DNA of 64,000 nt from Flavobacterium marginilacus (GCF_026870155.1 NZ_CP113975.1:1426001-1490000), one strand, 5' to 3'; positions 34,656-43,769 are shown, counted from the first letter of the stretch. The notes: generated from the letters alone by a model not told the origin. Translations and numbers: made by a program.

Positions 34656-36821
34656 ATGAAAACCAGATTACTTTTTACAATTGCATTTTTATTTACAACG
34701 GCATTTATTTTTGCTCAAAATACTATTTCGGGTAAAATCACCAATCAAAAAGGAAAGCCAGTTGCGGGAGCTAATATTTACATCGACGGGACGTATGATG
34801 GAGCAACGAGTTCAGAAACTGGTGAATTTTCTTTTGAGACAACCTCGACAGGAAATCAGTTTTTGATAGTAAGTTTTTTGATTTACGATACCTATAAACA
34901 GGAAATAGATGTTGCTAATTTTAAAAATCAGATTATTAAACTAAGTGAGAATGTAAATGCTCTTGATGCGGTTGTTATTACTGCGGGGACATTAGAGTCT
35001 GGTAATAAAGCCAGAGTTTCGGTTCTTAAACCATTAGATATCGTAACAACTGCAGGTGCGGCCGGAAATATTGTTGCTGCTTTGCAGACTTTGCCGGGAA
35101 CGCAGACTGTAGGCGAAGACGGACGTTTATTTGTTCGAGGGGGTGAAGCCAGCGAAACTCAGACTTTTGTTGATGGTATTCGTGTCGCACAGCCTTATGG
35201 TGCATCGACCAATAATTTGCCGACACGCGGCCGTTTTTCTCCTTTTTTGTTTAGCGGAATTGCTTTCTCTACAGGAGGATATTCTGCCGAATATGGCGAG
35301 GCTTTATCAAGTGTTTTGCTTTTGAATACACAGGACGAGCCCGATCAGAATAAAACAGATATTTCCTTAATGACTGTTGGCTTAGGCATAGGAAATACTC
35401 AGAAATGGAAAAAAAGCTCACTGAGTGTAAACACTGCGTACATCAATCTGGCACCTTATCAGGCAGTAATTCCTCAAAATGTAGATTGGAATAGTCCTTA
35501 CCAATCATTGTCTGGTGAAACAGTATATCGCTATCATTTTGTGAACGGAATATTTAAATTATATGCCGCTTTTGATTCATCTAAATTCGATTTGAATCAG
35601 GAAAATATAAATTTCGAAGAAAAAATCAGAACCAATTTAAACAATAATAATTTCTATCTGAATGCTTCATACAGCGGAACTATAGGTACAGGCTGGAATT
35701 TAACTTCTGGAATTAGTTATGGTTACAATAATAATAAAGTGAAGTACAATACAAATGATGTAGACAGCGATGAAAATGCTGCACAATTGAAACTAAAGCT
35801 GAGAAAACATTTTTCGAACTATTTTAATTTGTCTTTTGGGGCAGACTACTTTATTACAAAATTCAATGAAGATTTTGATAATAACAATGATATTAAAGTT
35901 TCAAATGGCTACGATTCAAACATTGCAGCTTTTTATGCCGAAGGAGATATTTTATTCTCTAAATATTTAGCTTTAAAGGTTGGTTTGAGGCTTTCTAACA
36001 ACAATTTGTTAAATGAAACCAATCTTGCTCCAAGAGCTTCAGTCGCTTACAAAGTTTCTAAAAACAGCCAGTTTTCCTTTGCATACGGAGATTTTACACA
36101 AACTCCTGTGGCTGATTATATCAAATATTCAAAATACCATCAGTTTGAGAGTGAAAAGGCAAGTCATTATATCCTGAATTACCAGTTTACAAAACCTGGC
36201 CAGACCTTTAGAGCAGAGGTGTATTATAAAGATTACAGTAATTTGGTTAAATATGATACGAAAGATATTCAGTACAACTCTATTTTTAGCAATAACGGTT
36301 CTGGTTATGCAAAAGGACTGGATTTGTTCTGGAGAGACAGTAATTTATATAAAAACTTAGAATACTGGATTTCGTATTCCTACATTGATTCTGAAAGAGA
36401 TTATAAAAATTTTCCAGCTATGGCGACTCCAAGTTTTATAGCCAATAACAGTTTGTCTGTGGTAACTAAATATTTTATCACCGACTGGAAATCACAAATC
36501 GGATTCACGAATAGTTTCAGCACAGGAAGGCCTTATAATAATCCAAATGAGACAAAATTTATGAATGGAAAAACAAAATCATACAACAGTCTGAGTTTTA
36601 ACTGGGCTTATTTACTGACTACACAAAAAATTCTTTATTTCTCTGTTTCGAATGTTTTAGGAAGCCAAAATGTTTACGGTTACGATTATGCAAAATTACC
36701 CGATGCAAATGGTGTTTATAACAGACAAGCCGTTACACCTACCGCAGATAGATTCTTTTTTGTTGGTTTTTTCTGGACCATCAGCCAGAATAAAAATGAT
36801 AATCAGTTGAAAAATTTATAA
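34656..36821 (+). CDS. TonB-dependent receptor with carboxypeptidase-regulatory-like domain
   Basis: A 721-residue outer membrane receptor. I start at ATG 34656, where MKTRLLFTIAFLFTTAFIFA is the signal peptide; upstream in-frame starts would extend it with unrelated residues. After the signal comes a CarboxypepD_reg-like domain (GKITNQKGKPVAGANIYIDG). A plug follows (VVITAGTLESGNKARVSVL, LPGTQTVGEDGRLFVRGG, QTFVDGIRVAQPYG), then a long barrel ending VGFFWTISQ plus a short tail. No SusD partner is adjacent, so the ligand is unknown. TATATTTG at 34545-34552 is a plausible -7 element. The stop codon lies in the centre of a 30-bp palindrome, and an IS begins 15 bp later. Confidence 0.93.
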   Translation: MKTRLLFTIAFLFTTAFIFAQNTISGKITNQKGKPVAGANIYIDGTYDGATSSETGEFSFETTSTGNQFLIVSFLIYDTYKQEIDVANFKNQIIKLSENVNALDAVVITAGTLESGNKARVSVLKPLDIVTTAGAAGNIVAALQTLPGTQTVGEDGRLFVRGGEASETQTFVDGIRVAQPYGASTNNLPTRGRFSPFLFSGIAFSTGGYSAEYGEALSSVLLLNTQDEPDQNKTDISLMTVGLGIGNTQKWKKSSLSVNTAYINLAPYQAVIPQNVDWNSPYQSLSGETVYRYHFVNGIFKLYAAFDSSKFDLNQENINFEEKIRTNLNNNNFYLNASYSGTIGTGWNLTSGISYGYNNNKVKYNTNDVDSDENAAQLKLKLRKHFSNYFNLSFGADYFITKFNEDFDNNNDIKVSNGYDSNIAAFYAEGDILFSKYLALKVGLRLSNNNLLNETNLAPRASVAYKVSKNSQFSFAYGDFTQTPVADYIKYSKYHQFESEKASHYILNYQFTKPGQTFRAEVYYKDYSNLVKYDTKDIQYNSIFSNNGSGYAKGLDLFWRDSNLYKNLEYWISYSYIDSERDYKNFPAMATPSFIANNSLSVVTKYFITDWKSQIGFTNSFSTGRPYNNPNETKFMNGKTKSYNSLSFNWAYLLTTQKILYFSVSNVLGSQNVYGYDYAKLPDANGVYNRQAVTPTADRFFFVGFFWTISQNKNDNQLKNL

Positions 36822-36833
36822 ATTTTTCAACTG
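36804..36833. repeat. Perfect 30-bp palindrome over the receptor stop codon
   Basis: CAGTTGAAAAATTTA is followed at once by its exact reverse complement. The TAA stop of the TonB-dependent receptor is at the centre. The IS1182-type element begins 3 bp further on. Confidence 0.85.
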
Positions 36834-36838
36834 TAGAG

Positions 36839-36872
36839 AGGCTGTCCAAAAAGTAAGGACAGCCTTTTTTTT
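36839..36872 (+). terminator. Inward-facing terminator at the left IS end
   Basis: AGGCTGTCC and GGACAGCCT pair around a 9-base loop, followed by eight T. Transcripts entering from the TonB-dependent receptor gene should stop here. Confidence 0.8.
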
Positions 36873-36921
36873 GCTGTTTTTAATCTAAAATAGTATCTTA
36901 GAGTTGCACAAAAAACGAGCA

Positions 36922-38591
36922 ATGGCTAAAGTAATATTTAAATCGCAATCGATCAATACACCGGAACTTTTTCCGATAAATATTTTTGATAAAATTTCAG
37001 AAAACCACCCTGTCCGCTTAGTGGACAAGGTCGTCAATTCATTGGATATAAGCCATATACTTAAAAAATATAAAGGAGGAGGGACCTCGGCTTATCATCC
37101 CAGAATGATGCTTAAAGTTTTGTTTTACAGCTATTTGAGCAACACTTATTCCTGCCGAAAAATAGCAAAAGCACTCACCGAGAACATTCATTTTATGTTT
37201 ATTTCAGGCAACTCAACCCCTGATTTTAGAACCATCAACGATTTTAGAGGAAAGGTTCTAAAAGAAAACATCAAAGATTTATTTGCAGAAGTAGTCAAAA
37301 TGCTTGTGGAAATGGGCTATGTCAGTCTGGATATCCAATACATCGATGGAACAAAAATTGAAGCCAAATCCAACAAATACACCTTTGTCTGGCGGGGTTC
37401 TATAGAGAAATACAAAGAAAAACTCGAAGTAAAAATCAACAGCATCTTATCCGATATCGAAAACAGTATTTTATCAGATAATCAAGAAGTCAACAAGGAA
37501 GAATTACCAAAAAAATAAACTCGGAAGAGCTGAAAGAAAAATTATCAGAACTCAATAAAAAACTCAAAGAGCCCAACAAGAAGATAACCAAAGAGCTTGA
37601 AAAGCTTCAGGAAGAGCACCTGCCAAAGCTTGAAAAATACGAAAAAGATTTAGTGATTTTAGGCAATAGAAACTCCTACAGCAAAACAGATCCTGACGCT
37701 ACCTTTATGAGAATGAAGGAAGACCATATGAAAAACGGACAGTTAAAACCTGCATACAATCCTCAGATTTCTACTGAAAATCAATTCATTACCAATGTAA
37801 CCATTCATCAGACACCTAACGACACTACGACTTTAAAATCCCATCTGGAGGAATTTGAAAAAATGTATCAAAAACAAAGCAAAACAGTTGTAGCCGATGC
37901 TGGTTATGGAAGCGAAGAAAACTACGAAATGCTTGAAAATAAAGACATAACGGCCTATGTAAAGTATAATTATTTTCACAAAGAACAGAAGAAAAAAATG
38001 AAGGACAATCCGTTTCTTGTCCAGAATTTGTTCTACAATATACAGCAGGATTTTTATGTGTGTCCAATGGGACAAAGAATGGAAAACATTGGCAGTGGAA
38101 AACGGACATCGGCCAACGGATACGAATCACAAGTATCTTATTATCAAGCAAAAAGATGTGATGGATGTCCACTTAGAAGTTTGTGCCATAAAGCCAAAGG
38201 AAACAGAACAATAGAAGTAAACCACCGCCTGAACCAATTAAGGGCTCAGGCCAAAGAGCTGCTCATGAGCGAAAAAGGACTCGAACACCGAAGCAAACGC
38301 CCAATAGAAGTTGAAGCAGTATTCGGACAGCTAAAAAACAACAATAAATTCAGCCGGTTTACTTTCACAAGCATCGAAAAAGTGGAAATGGAATTTCTAT
38401 TGATGGCTATCGGGCATAATTTCAGAAAAATGATAGCAAAGAACAATGATGCGTCGAAAACTCATCTAAAAATCTCCTTCAGAGTTCTAAATAGAGCTAT
38501 AAAAGTCGAAATTCACTTTTTAAATACTGTAACAGAATATTTTTTCATTAATCAACCAACCCAAAATCGATTCCTGAAATTTGCAGCATAA
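36922..38591 (+). pseudogene. IS1182 family transposase, split by a -1 frame change
   Basis: The first frame runs from ATG 36922 (MAKVIFKSQSINTPELFPIN) to TAA 37516-37518. The reading frame continues in -1 without a stop to 38591, giving 556 residues if joined. The frames meet at CCA AAA AAA TAA, so a slip at A AAA AAA (37509-37515) restores the full protein. The DDE triad is divided: Asp in IQYIDGTKIEAKSN (first part), Asp in VVADAGYGSEENYEML and Glu in RPIEVEAVFGQLKNNNKF (second part). It is either a programmed frameshift, a one-base loss in a homopolymer, or a sequencing error; I list it as a pseudogene for caution. Confidence 0.8.
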
Positions 38592-38615
38592 AAAAAGCTG
38601 TCCTTTTCGGACAGC
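38590..38615 (-). terminator. Inward-facing terminator at the right IS end
   Basis: GCTGTCC and GGACAGC pair around TTTTC; on the minus strand the stem is followed by seven T, so it stops transcripts entering from the right. Confidence 0.75.
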
Positions 38616-38618
38616 CTC

Positions 38619-38687
38619 TTCGCAACGTGAACGCAATGCCTTCGCAATATTTGAACGGAAACGCATTCGCAACGTTCGAATTCGACA
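38619..38687. repeat. Degenerate tandem repeat TTCGCAAnnT..AACG..
   Basis: Three units starting TTCGCAA at 38619, 38641 and 38666, about 22-25 bp apart, with an AACG and AAnGC pattern shared by the first two. It abuts the right end of the IS. The rest of the gap to 38888 shows no gene. Confidence 0.5.
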
Positions 38688-38887
38688 TAATTATAAATAT
38701 TCTTTGTGTTAGACTTTGCAGTGCAACATCTCTACCGCAATTCATCCTCAAAAATCAACAATTGGGTACTTTAAAATTTTTAAACCGTCAGAACTGAAAT
38801 ACATTTGGACTATAAATTAATAATCGTTTCAATCATCAAAAAAAGTAACTAATTAAAAAAAATATTAATAACTAAAAATTAAATATC

Positions 38888-39508
38888 ATGACCAAAATTA
38901 TCACTACAATCGTTTTTTTTATCAGCAGTTTATTAGCCGCTCAAACACAATTTGAGCAAGGAATGGGCAAAGCTTTTGGGCTTTGGAAAGAAGGGAAAAA
39001 TGCAGAAGCTTCGGCTATGTTTGAAAGAGTTGCTTCTGCTGAAAAAAACAGCTGGCTGCCAAATTATTATATTGCTTTGGTGAACACAACATCAGCTTTT
39101 ACAGAAAAGGACAAATCTAAAATTGAATTATTATTGACAAAGGCGCAGGATGCTCTGGATGTTGAATTTATAAAAGATCAAAGCAATTCAGAGTTATATG
39201 TATTACAGGCTTTGCTTTATACAGCGTGGGTTGTGCAGGATCCAATGACTAACGCTCAAAAATATTCGGGCAAGATAATGGAGAATTATGCTAAGGCAAA
39301 ATCATTAAACCCAAATAATCCAAGAGCTGTTTTTGGTGAAGCTGATTATCAGCTGGGAGGCGCAAAATGGACAGGTGTAGACACTAAACCATTGTGCGTT
39401 CAGGTTGATAAAGCTGTCGAACTTTTTGCTACTTTTAAACCCGAAACTTCTTTTTCTCCAAAATGGGGATTGGAAAGAGCACTGGAAGCCCAGAAAAACT
39501 GTAAATAG
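38888..39508 (+). CDS. Secreted TPR-like protein
   Basis: A 206-residue protein with signal peptide MTKIITTIVFFISSLLAAQ. The mature part is helical with TPR-like pairs (GLWKEGKNAEASAMFERVAS; ENYAKAKSLNPNNPRAVFGE). It ends with LERALEAQKNCK. TPR proteins mediate protein contacts; no partner is evident. It could be read with the VOC gene 40 bp downstream. Confidence 0.8.
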   Translation: MTKIITTIVFFISSLLAAQTQFEQGMGKAFGLWKEGKNAEASAMFERVASAEKNSWLPNYYIALVNTTSAFTEKDKSKIELLLTKAQDALDVEFIKDQSNSELYVLQALLYTAWVVQDPMTNAQKYSGKIMENYAKAKSLNPNNPRAVFGEADYQLGGAKWTGVDTKPLCVQVDKAVELFATFKPETSFSPKWGLERALEAQKNCK

Positions 39509-39548
39509 TAAAACTAATTTTTATAATTGAATAATACCGGAACATTAT

Positions 39549-39971
39549 ATGATAACAGTAAATCCGTACCTGTATTTTAATGGCAATTGTGAAGAAGCGT
39601 TTAATTTCTACAAGTCTGTTTTTGAGGTTGAATTTAAATATATTGGGCGATACAAAGATGTGCCGCAAGCTGAAAAGCACATTTTTCAAGAAGAGGACAA
39701 TAAAATTATGCATGTTTCGCTGCCAATTAGCAGCCAGATAACATTGATGGGTGCTGATAATACTGAAGTCCATAAAGAGAATCTTTCTAATAATAATTTC
39801 TCCTTATCTATAACAGCAGATAATAAAAAAGAGGCTGATAAATTATTTCAAAAGCTTTCTGTGGGCGGTAAAATTAAATTAGCAATGAACGAAACATTTT
39901 GGGGTTCGTATTACGGGATTGTTAATGATAGATTCGGAATTAACTGGAAAATTAGTTTTGAAACAAATTAG
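39549..39971 (+). CDS. VOC family protein, PhnB-like
   Basis: A 140-residue protein with the PhnB/DUF899-like glyoxalase fold: NPYLYFNGNCEEAFNFYKSV, HVSLPISSQITLMGAD, ADKLFQKLSVGGKIKL, and FWGSYYGIVNDRFGINWKIS. Family members are often called 3-demethylubiquinone methyltransferase-like, but function is unknown. It is followed 52 bp later by the LytS-like kinase gene. Confidence 0.88.
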   Translation: MITVNPYLYFNGNCEEAFNFYKSVFEVEFKYIGRYKDVPQAEKHIFQEEDNKIMHVSLPISSQITLMGADNTEVHKENLSNNNFSLSITADNKKEADKLFQKLSVGGKIKLAMNETFWGSYYGIVNDRFGINWKISFETN

Positions 39972-40023
39972 CATACAGCTTTTGTTTTCAAATATTTAAT
40001 AAAAAATAATTTAAACTGATTGG

Positions 40024-41379
40024 ATGAAAGATCATAGAAATACATTTGGAAATTTGAGAAGCGGAACAATTATGTGTTTCAAGATTTCTATGGTCTTTAC
40101 AGTAATATTCTCAGCGTTTTTGGGAGCTGATTTAAATATAAGGAATGTTTTGTTAACATTTCTTTTAAGTTGTCTTTACTCTTTCGGACTGGGTTTTGGG
40201 AATGGCTTTCTTAATGTTCTTTTGGACAGAAAATGGGATTGGCTGGAGCAAACGAATTTAAGAGTGTATTTTGGAATACTGGTCACAGTTTTATACACAG
40301 TTCCTGCTGTTTTATGCGTAAATTATATTGTTTTTGTAGTTATCCAAAACCAGCCTTTAGCGAATTTTTTTAGCGAAAGAATGATCTGGGTGCATCTTTT
40401 TTACATCATTTTATCTTTGGGAGTTTCGACTTTTATGCAGGCCAGAAGCTTTATGGTAAAATGGAAACAGGCGTCCAAAACTGAGGTAACGCAGCAAAGA
40501 ATTATAGCAGGAAATGCCAATGCAAAGTTTGAAACCCTGAAAAATCAAATCGATCCGCATTTTCTTTTTAATAGTCTGAATGTTTTGAGTTCATTGATAG
40601 AAGAAAATCCAGATAATGCACAGCGGTTTACAACCTCTTTGTCCAAAATATACCGCTATGTATTAGAACAAAAAGACAAAGAACTGGTTTCAGTAGCCGA
40701 AGAATTGTCTTTTGCCAAAACATATATGAATCTGCTGAAAATGCGTTTTGAAAACAGTCTTTTTTATGAATTGCCAGAAATAGTTATAAATCCAGATGCA
40801 AAAGTAGTACCGCTTTCACTGCAGCTGCTATTGGAAAATACGGTTAAACACAATGTGGTAAGCGAACAAAGACCATTACATATCCGAATATTTATTGAGG
40901 GCGATTATCTGGCGGTTCAAAATGATTTTCAAAAAAAGGAAGTAATGCAGACCCGTCAGGGGGTAGGTTTACAAAACATAGTAGATCGCTACGGAATTAT
41001 TACTAACCGAAAGGTTTTAATAGAACAAAATGAAAAAACATTTACGGTCAAAATACCAATTTTAACCAAACAAATCAGTGTTATGGAAACGGCAGCAGTT
41101 TATAGCGAAAATAGTGCTTATTACAGAGCCAAAAAGCGCGTAGAGCAGTTAAGAGGATTCTATGCCAATGTGATTTCATATTGCTGTATAATCCCGATTT
41201 TAATATTCGTTAACCTAACTTTTATGCCACAGTTTCATTGGTTTTGGTTCTCTGCCGGAGGCTGGGGATTTGGAGTAATAATGCACGCGTTTAAGACTTT
41301 TGGATATGGCGTTAATTGGGAAGAAAGAAAGATTCAGGAGATTTTGCGAAAAGAGAACAGCAGAAAGACATGGAAATAA
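40024..41379 (+). CDS. LytS-type sensor histidine kinase with C-terminal 2TM domain
   Basis: A 451-residue kinase. The N-terminus has four membrane helices (about 17-35, 38-58, 70-98 and 112-135). The His-kinase region (PF06580 type) starts with QIDPHFLFNSLNVLSSLIEE, phospho-acceptor His179. The ATPase shows SLQLLLENTVKHN and TRQGVGLQNIVDRYG. Unusually, a 2TM domain follows the catalytic part (about 365-450), with YYRAKKRVEQLRGFYANVIS, two helices and NWEERKIQEIL, so the kinase core is held between two membrane units. The same domain recurs in three small downstream proteins. The cognate LytTR regulator is at 42614. Confidence 0.92.
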   Translation: MKDHRNTFGNLRSGTIMCFKISMVFTVIFSAFLGADLNIRNVLLTFLLSCLYSFGLGFGNGFLNVLLDRKWDWLEQTNLRVYFGILVTVLYTVPAVLCVNYIVFVVIQNQPLANFFSERMIWVHLFYIILSLGVSTFMQARSFMVKWKQASKTEVTQQRIIAGNANAKFETLKNQIDPHFLFNSLNVLSSLIEENPDNAQRFTTSLSKIYRYVLEQKDKELVSVAEELSFAKTYMNLLKMRFENSLFYELPEIVINPDAKVVPLSLQLLLENTVKHNVVSEQRPLHIRIFIEGDYLAVQNDFQKKEVMQTRQGVGLQNIVDRYGIITNRKVLIEQNEKTFTVKIPILTKQISVMETAAVYSENSAYYRAKKRVEQLRGFYANVISYCCIIPILIFVNLTFMPQFHWFWFSAGGWGFGVIMHAFKTFGYGVNWEERKIQEILRKENSRKTWK

Positions 41380-41420
41380 CAGTCAGTGTTATAAATTTTA
41401 AAAAATAAAATTCAGTAAAA

Positions 41421-41729
41421 ATGGAAAATCAAAATAAAGAAGGAGAGGAACGCTATTATAATGCAAGAAAAAAAGTGGAAGAAATTAAAGGTTTCTATGG
41501 AAATCTGATTTCCTATATTGTTGTAAATTGCTTTTTAATGATAATAAATTTGGTTACAAGCCCTGGCCATTTATGGTTTTATTGGCCTTTGATGTGGTGG
41601 GGGTTAGGAGTTATCTTTCACGGATTAAAAGTTTTTAACTGCCTGCCTTTCTTCGGGAAAGACTGGGAAGAGCAAAAAATTAAAGAATTGATTGACAAAG
41701 AAGAAAAATCAAAAAAGACTTGGGAATAA
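41421..41729 (+). CDS. 2TM domain protein 1
   Basis: A 102-residue protein that is essentially one 2TM domain. An N-terminal amphipathic helix YYNARKKVEEIKGFYGNLIS is followed by a helix to about residue 50, a second helix (HLWFYWPLMWWGLGVIFHGL), and the C-terminal motif GKDWEEQKIKELIDKEE. It matches the C-terminus of the kinase just upstream. Gap to the kinase is 41 bp. Probably a membrane partner of the kinase; inference. Confidence 0.9.
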   Translation: MENQNKEGEERYYNARKKVEEIKGFYGNLISYIVVNCFLMIINLVTSPGHLWFYWPLMWWGLGVIFHGLKVFNCLPFFGKDWEEQKIKELIDKEEKSKKTWE

Positions 41730-41745
41730 AAACGTTAGCAATACT

Positions 41746-42051
41746 ATGGAAATAAATTATACCGAAGAGGGCCGCTATTATAGAGCCAAAAAGAAAGTAG
41801 AAGAAATTAGAAAATTTTATGAGCATCTTGCTGTTTATCTGCTTTGTAATCCAATTGTGATAGCTGTAAATCTTTTAACATCGCCTGGCTATTTATATTT
41901 TTGGTATTCTTTGTTCGGCTGGGGCATAGCGATTGTTCTGCATGGACTGAAAGCTTTTGGTTTTTCACCGCTTTTTAATAAAGAGTGGGAGCAAAGAAAG
42001 GTAAAGGAGTTTATGGAAAAAGAAGAGCAGGCAAAAAAAACTTGGGAATAA
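41746..42051 (+). CDS. 2TM domain protein 2
   Basis: A 101-residue protein, started at ATG 41746 (MEINYTEEGRYYRAKKKVEE) because earlier in-frame codons overlap the previous gene's end. Same layout: RYYRAKKKVEEIRKFYEHLA, two membrane helices with WYSLFGWGIAIVLHGLKAFG between, and NKEWEQRKVKEFMEKEEQ. 16 bp after the first 2TM gene. Confidence 0.9.
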   Translation: MEINYTEEGRYYRAKKKVEEIRKFYEHLAVYLLCNPIVIAVNLLTSPGYLYFWYSLFGWGIAIVLHGLKAFGFSPLFNKEWEQRKVKEFMEKEEQAKKTWE

Positions 42052-42133
42052 ATTTTTTAAAGCGGCTAAGATTCTAAGTTTTTTATGGACAATTTTTAAA
42101 ATCTTAGCAGTTCAGTATTTAAAAACACACACA

Positions 42134-42487
42134 ATGAGAAGGTATAGAAAACAATTATTTGAAGATTTTCAGGATGAAAACTTCAATCCGGAAACGAGAT
42201 ATGAATTGGCTTATAAACGGGTAAAAAGAATCAAAGGATTTTATATACACGCCTTGGTTTATGTACTCGTGAATGCATTTATAATTTTGTCAGCATTCAA
42301 TAGAAGCGAGATAGGAAGTGAAATTTTTTTAAAATGGGAAACTTTTTCAACAGCTGCTTTTTGGGGAGTAGGTTTATTGGCACATGGATTATCGGTCTTT
42401 GGCAGAAACATCTTTTTTAGCAGTGATTGGGAAGAAAGAAAGATCAAAGAAATCATGGATAAAGAGAAAAATCAAAAGTGGGAGTAA
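42134..42487 (+). CDS. 2TM domain protein 3
   Basis: A 117-residue protein, the most divergent of the three. It starts MRRYRKQLFEDFQDENFNPE, then ELAYKRVKRIKGFYIHALVY, two helices with FWGVGLLAHGLSVFG, and SSDWEERKIKEIMDKEKN. It lies 82 bp after the second one and 126 bp before the LytTR regulator. Confidence 0.88.
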   Translation: MRRYRKQLFEDFQDENFNPETRYELAYKRVKRIKGFYIHALVYVLVNAFIILSAFNRSEIGSEIFLKWETFSTAAFWGVGLLAHGLSVFGRNIFFSSDWEERKIKEIMDKEKNQKWE

Positions 42488-42613
42488 AAGGATTGAGTTC
42501 AGATTACAGTATTCAGGAGATAGAAAACATTACTCATCGAATTTGAAAATCTGCAATCTGAAACTAATAACAGTATTTTTTTTGACTCCTAATATCTAAT
42601 TTATAACTTAAAA

Positions 42614-43384
42614 ATGACCACAATAATAATCGAAGACGAGAAACCTGCAGCAAGACTGTTGCAGCGCAAACTCGAAAAAATAAATATCAAGGCAGAAGTA
42701 ATGCTTCATTCAGTGGAGGAAGCTCTGAATTGGTTTGGCCAAAATGAGCATCCTGATTTAATCTTTTTGGACATACAATTGTCGGATGGTCTGTCGTTTG
42801 AAATCTTCGACAAAATCGAAATCAAAAGCGCTGTGATTTTTACCACAGCTTACGATGAATATGCACTGCGCGCTTTTAAATTAAACAGTATCGATTATCT
42901 CTTGAAACCCATAGATGAGGATGATTTGGAAGTGGCAGTAATAAAATATAAAGACCGTTTCCAGCTTTCAAAAACAACGCAGAAAGAACCGATGCAGTTT
43001 GACTTTGAGCAGATCCGGAAAATGTTCTCCAACCCTTTCGAAAAAACATTCAAAAAAAGATTTACCGTTAAAATAGGACAGCACCTCAAAGTAATTTCTA
43101 CTGATGAGATTGAATGTCTTTTTAGCGAAAACAAGGGAACTTATATTCATACTTTTGATAATCGTAATTATTTGATAGACTCCACTTTGGAAGTTTTGGA
43201 GCAGGAATTGGATACTGCCGAATTTTACAGAATCAGCAGAAAATTTATTATTCCGCTGAAAGCCATAAAGGAAATAACGGTATACAGCAACTCCAGATTA
43301 AAGATTATTTTACCCACTTACAGGGACGATGAGGTAATCGTAAGCCGTGAAAAGGTATCGGATTTCAAAAATTGGATTGGCTGA
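42614..43384 (+). CDS. LytTR family response regulator
   Basis: A 256-residue regulator. The receiver domain has Glu7-Asp8 (IIIEDEKPAARLL), phospho-acceptor Asp53 (PDLIFLDIQLSDG), Thr in VIFTTAYDEYALRAF and Lys in YLLKPIDED. The LytTR DNA-binding domain spans about 145-256 (RFTVKIGQHLKVISTDEIEC, FYRISRKFIIPLKAIKEITV). It should be phosphorylated by the LytS-like kinase encoded four genes upstream and bind DNA near target promoters, possibly its own. Confidence 0.95.
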   Translation: MTTIIIEDEKPAARLLQRKLEKINIKAEVMLHSVEEALNWFGQNEHPDLIFLDIQLSDGLSFEIFDKIEIKSAVIFTTAYDEYALRAFKLNSIDYLLKPIDEDDLEVAVIKYKDRFQLSKTTQKEPMQFDFEQIRKMFSNPFEKTFKKRFTVKIGQHLKVISTDEIECLFSENKGTYIHTFDNRNYLIDSTLEVLEQELDTAEFYRISRKFIIPLKAIKEITVYSNSRLKIILPTYRDDEVIVSREKVSDFKNWIG

Positions 43385-43769
43385 AAATAATTTATATTTA
43401 TTATTTAGGCTAAATTTGTTAAAATATTGAATTTGTGTTGTTTAGTGTCTTTGTGTAGATTTTATTTATAATGCTTTTTTAGGTAAAAATGAGTTTGAAA
43501 ACGGCTGAAATTCAGCTTGTTTCGTGAGTTTGTTAATTTGATTGAATGTTAGCATTTCTTTTCTTAGGAATTCAAAAAACGTTTCTGATTATCAATGTTG
43601 TTTTTGGAAAAGCTACCTTCTCTTTTTTAAAAATCAAAAGCTGTTTTTTTTCATAGGAAAGTTTTTATCCTTCTGATATTTAATTCGTACTGATAATTTT
43701 TTGTTAATCATTTTCCTAAAAAAATTAAAGATTGTACTTTCGTTGGATTAGTACAAATAAAATTTTAGG
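43385..43769. other. Gene-free stretch after the LytTR regulator
   Basis: About 385 bp of AT-rich DNA. I see no open frame with a start and family features, no strong hairpin and no copy of the repeats found elsewhere. The last 40 bp before the TlpA-like gene (TTGTACTTTCG at 43732-43742) could hold its promoter. Confidence 0.6.

Larger units (their letters stand above)
36837..38619 (+). mobile_element. IS1182-type insertion sequence
   Basis: A 1783-bp element bounded by inverted repeats that start AGAGGCTGTCC at 36837 and at 38619 on the other strand. Each end is also a hairpin (GCTGTCC..GGACAGC) with a T-tract pointing inward. Inside is one transposase in two frames. I see no convincing target duplication. 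It sits directly after the palindrome at the end of the TonB-dependent receptor gene. Confidence 0.88.

Noticed and set aside
37825..38172. 115-codon antisense frame in the IS1182 transposase
   Set aside because: Shadow of the transposase coding frame; no start context or family features.
42895..43150. Overlapping minus-strand frames within the LytTR regulator gene
   Set aside because: Shadow frames with no family support.
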